From Methanobacteriota archaeon (GTDB taxonomy: Archaea > Methanobacteriota > Methanobacteria > Methanobacteriales > Methanobacteriaceae): DNA of 15,895 nt. Shown here piece by piece: positions 14,557 to 15,895 of the stretch. Location: contig JAEZRD010000105.1 of the NCBI GenBank assembly GCA_023440975.1, positions 1-15,895 on the forward strand, given 5' to 3'. Position numbers and translations under genes: made by a program. A model generated the notes under the pieces. That model was given only the letters and a program-made list of their open reading frames with translations, did no database searches and was not told the DNA's origin. Within the stretch, counting starts at the first letter, position 1. The number at the start of each line of letters is the position of its first letter.

Positions 14557-15895
14557 ATGGATAAAAAGGAAATAATCATAATTGTTACAGCATGTATAGG
14601 AGGTTTACTTCAAGCATATTTTGCTAATATAACTCCAATTATTCTGCCTCAAATGGCTAAAGTATTTGGTTTAAGTAATATTCTGCAAAATTGGGTTACT
14701 AATATTTTCATTTTAACTATGGGTGTTTGTGCATTACCCTTGAGTAAAGTAGCAAGTAAATATGGTGTAAAGCGAACATTTTATTGGTCTCTTATTTTCA
14801 CTCTTGTTGGAACCATTGGGACAATCTTTGCAAATAGCATATTCTTATTGTTCTTATTCAGGATTATACAAGGTATTGGTGGTGGAGGATTATGTGTAGC
14901 TAGTGTACTCATAATCAGTGAATCATTACCTGAAAAGATATGGGGTAAGGTATTTGGATTATATTTAGCACTAGTTTATATTGGAGTATCATTAACAACT
15001 GTTATAGGTGGAGTTTTAAGTTATCATCTTGGTTGGACTTTCAGTTTCTATTTATTCATACCCCTCATAATCATAAATTTAATATTATTATACTTTATTA
15101 AGGATGAATGGGTATTAGATGCAGAAGAAAGATTTGATTTGAAAGGATCAGTGATTTATGCAATAGCATTTTCAGTACTTATTTTTGGATTTTCCATTTT
15201 AAACACAATACTTGGTTTAATAGTAACAATAATAGGTGTACTTTGTTTTGTTCTCTTTGGAAAATTAGAATTAAAAATTTCAAATCCTGTATTTGATATG
15301 AACCTTTTTAAGGATAATATGTTCCTTTCAGGTAATATTACATCAATTTTAAGTTTTTTAGCAACTTTCGTAGTTACTACACTTGTAAATTATAACTTAC
15401 AATACATTCAAGGTTACAATTCTATAACAGCAGGTCTTGTAATCTTGGTTTTACCTTTTATGATGGTAATATTTGCACCAATAGCAGGTTTATTCACTAA
15501 TAAAATAGATGATGAAATCGTATCAGCATTAGGAATGGGTATTGTTACTGTTGGTTTATTCCTTTTAATATTTTTAGATAAATCAACATCACTAAGTTAT
15601 ATTTTCTTATCCCTCTTCTTGCAGGGTGTAGGTTTCGGATTATTTGCAACTTCAAATATGAATATTATTATGTGTAATGTTCCAGATAAGGATAATCCTA
15701 TGGCATCATCTGCAATAGCTGCAATGCGTATAGTAGGGCAAACTGGTAGTATGGGTATTTTAACAGTTGTTTTCGCACTTGTTATGGGTGATGTTATGAT
15801 AATTCCCTCAAATTATCCAGCATTAATAAGTAGTACTCAAATAACCATGCTAATTGTTACTATTGTTGGGGTTTTAACTGTACTGGTTAGTCTTT
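14557..15895 (+). CDS. MFS transporter 5, DHA2 type, cut by the window edge
   Basis: The frame is open from ATG 14557 to the end of the window (446 full codons), so only the last ~15-20 residues should be missing. GGGGAGGG (14538-14545) is the strongest ribosome binding site in the array. The layout is that of the other four copies: SNILQNWV linker, TM4 FRIIQGIGGGG, late block TSNMNIIMCNVP and MRIVGQTGSMG. It is the most diverged in signature motifs: motif A reads SKVASKYGVKR (Ser63 replaces the first Gly), and motif C reads GVSLTTVIGG (Thr147-Thr148 replace Ala-Pro). Loss of the antiporter-motif Pro makes a changed transport mode possible, though this is inference. The array may continue beyond the window. 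Confidence 0.9.
   Translation, partial: MDKKEIIIIVTACIGGLLQAYFANITPIILPQMAKVFGLSNILQNWVTNIFILTMGVCALPLSKVASKYGVKRTFYWSLIFTLVGTIGTIFANSIFLLFLFRIIQGIGGGGLCVASVLIISESLPEKIWGKVFGLYLALVYIGVSLTTVIGGVLSYHLGWTFSFYLFIPLIIINLILLYFIKDEWVLDAEERFDLKGSVIYAIAFSVLIFGFSILNTILGLIVTIIGVLCFVLFGKLELKISNPVFDMNLFKDNMFLSGNITSILSFLATFVVTTLVNYNLQYIQGYNSITAGLVILVLPFMMVIFAPIAGLFTNKIDDEIVSALGMGIVTVGLFLLIFLDKSTSLSYIFLSLFLQGVGFGLFATSNMNIIMCNVPDKDNPMASSAIAAMRIVGQTGSMGILTVVFALVMGDVMIIPSNYPALISSTQITMLIVTIVGVLTVLVSL

Overview
This very AT-rich window looks like the chromosome of a methanogenic archaeon of the order Methanobacteriales, most probably Methanosphaera or a close relative. The evidence is an hdrC-hdrB pair for CoM-S-S-CoB heterodisulfide reductase, a protein resembling the archaeosine-synthase (ArcS) family, archaeal TATA-box promoters, oligo-T terminators, and the extreme A/T codon choice. 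The genus assignment is inference; no rRNA lies in the window.

Layout. (1) 1-1817: the 3' end of a type I restriction-modification locus, with the C-terminal tail of a probable HsdM followed by a complete two-target-domain HsdS. (2) 1818-2351: a non-coding stretch ending in a long hairpin and a poly-A/poly-T palindrome. (3) 2352-3089 (minus strand): a short ArcS/TGT-like protein, divergent from a small unknown gene at 3224-3484. (4) 3695-5750: hdrC and hdrB. HdrC carries an unusual 185-residue acidic Glu/Pro-rich N-terminal extension. A textbook hairpin terminator follows hdrB. (5) 6109-6902: two translationally coupled conserved unknowns (DUF749-like, DUF2096-like). (6) 7054-7740: a metallophosphoesterase with an intact active site. 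(7) 7859-15895: a tandem array of five paralogous 14-TM MFS transporters of the DHA2 drug-efflux type, the last cut by the window edge. The array is interrupted after the second member by a 190-residue protein with an Asn-rich N-terminus, a His cluster, a ribbon-helix-helix-like segment and a coiled coil.

How the parts may work together. HdrB and HdrC with HdrA (not in the window) reduce the heterodisulfide at the end of methanogenesis. The MFS array is probably an expanded export capacity, perhaps against toxic compounds in a gut-like habitat (inference). The most interesting regulatory signal is at 10783-10839: three units of exactly 19 bp, each starting TG(T/A)ATACAT, surround the TATA box of the 190-residue gene. 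This suggests that the gene is controlled by a cooperatively binding repressor, possibly its own product, and it may link to control of the transporter array. MFS3-MFS5 have short gaps and probably form one transcription unit, whereas MFS1 and MFS2 are each followed by T-rich terminators.
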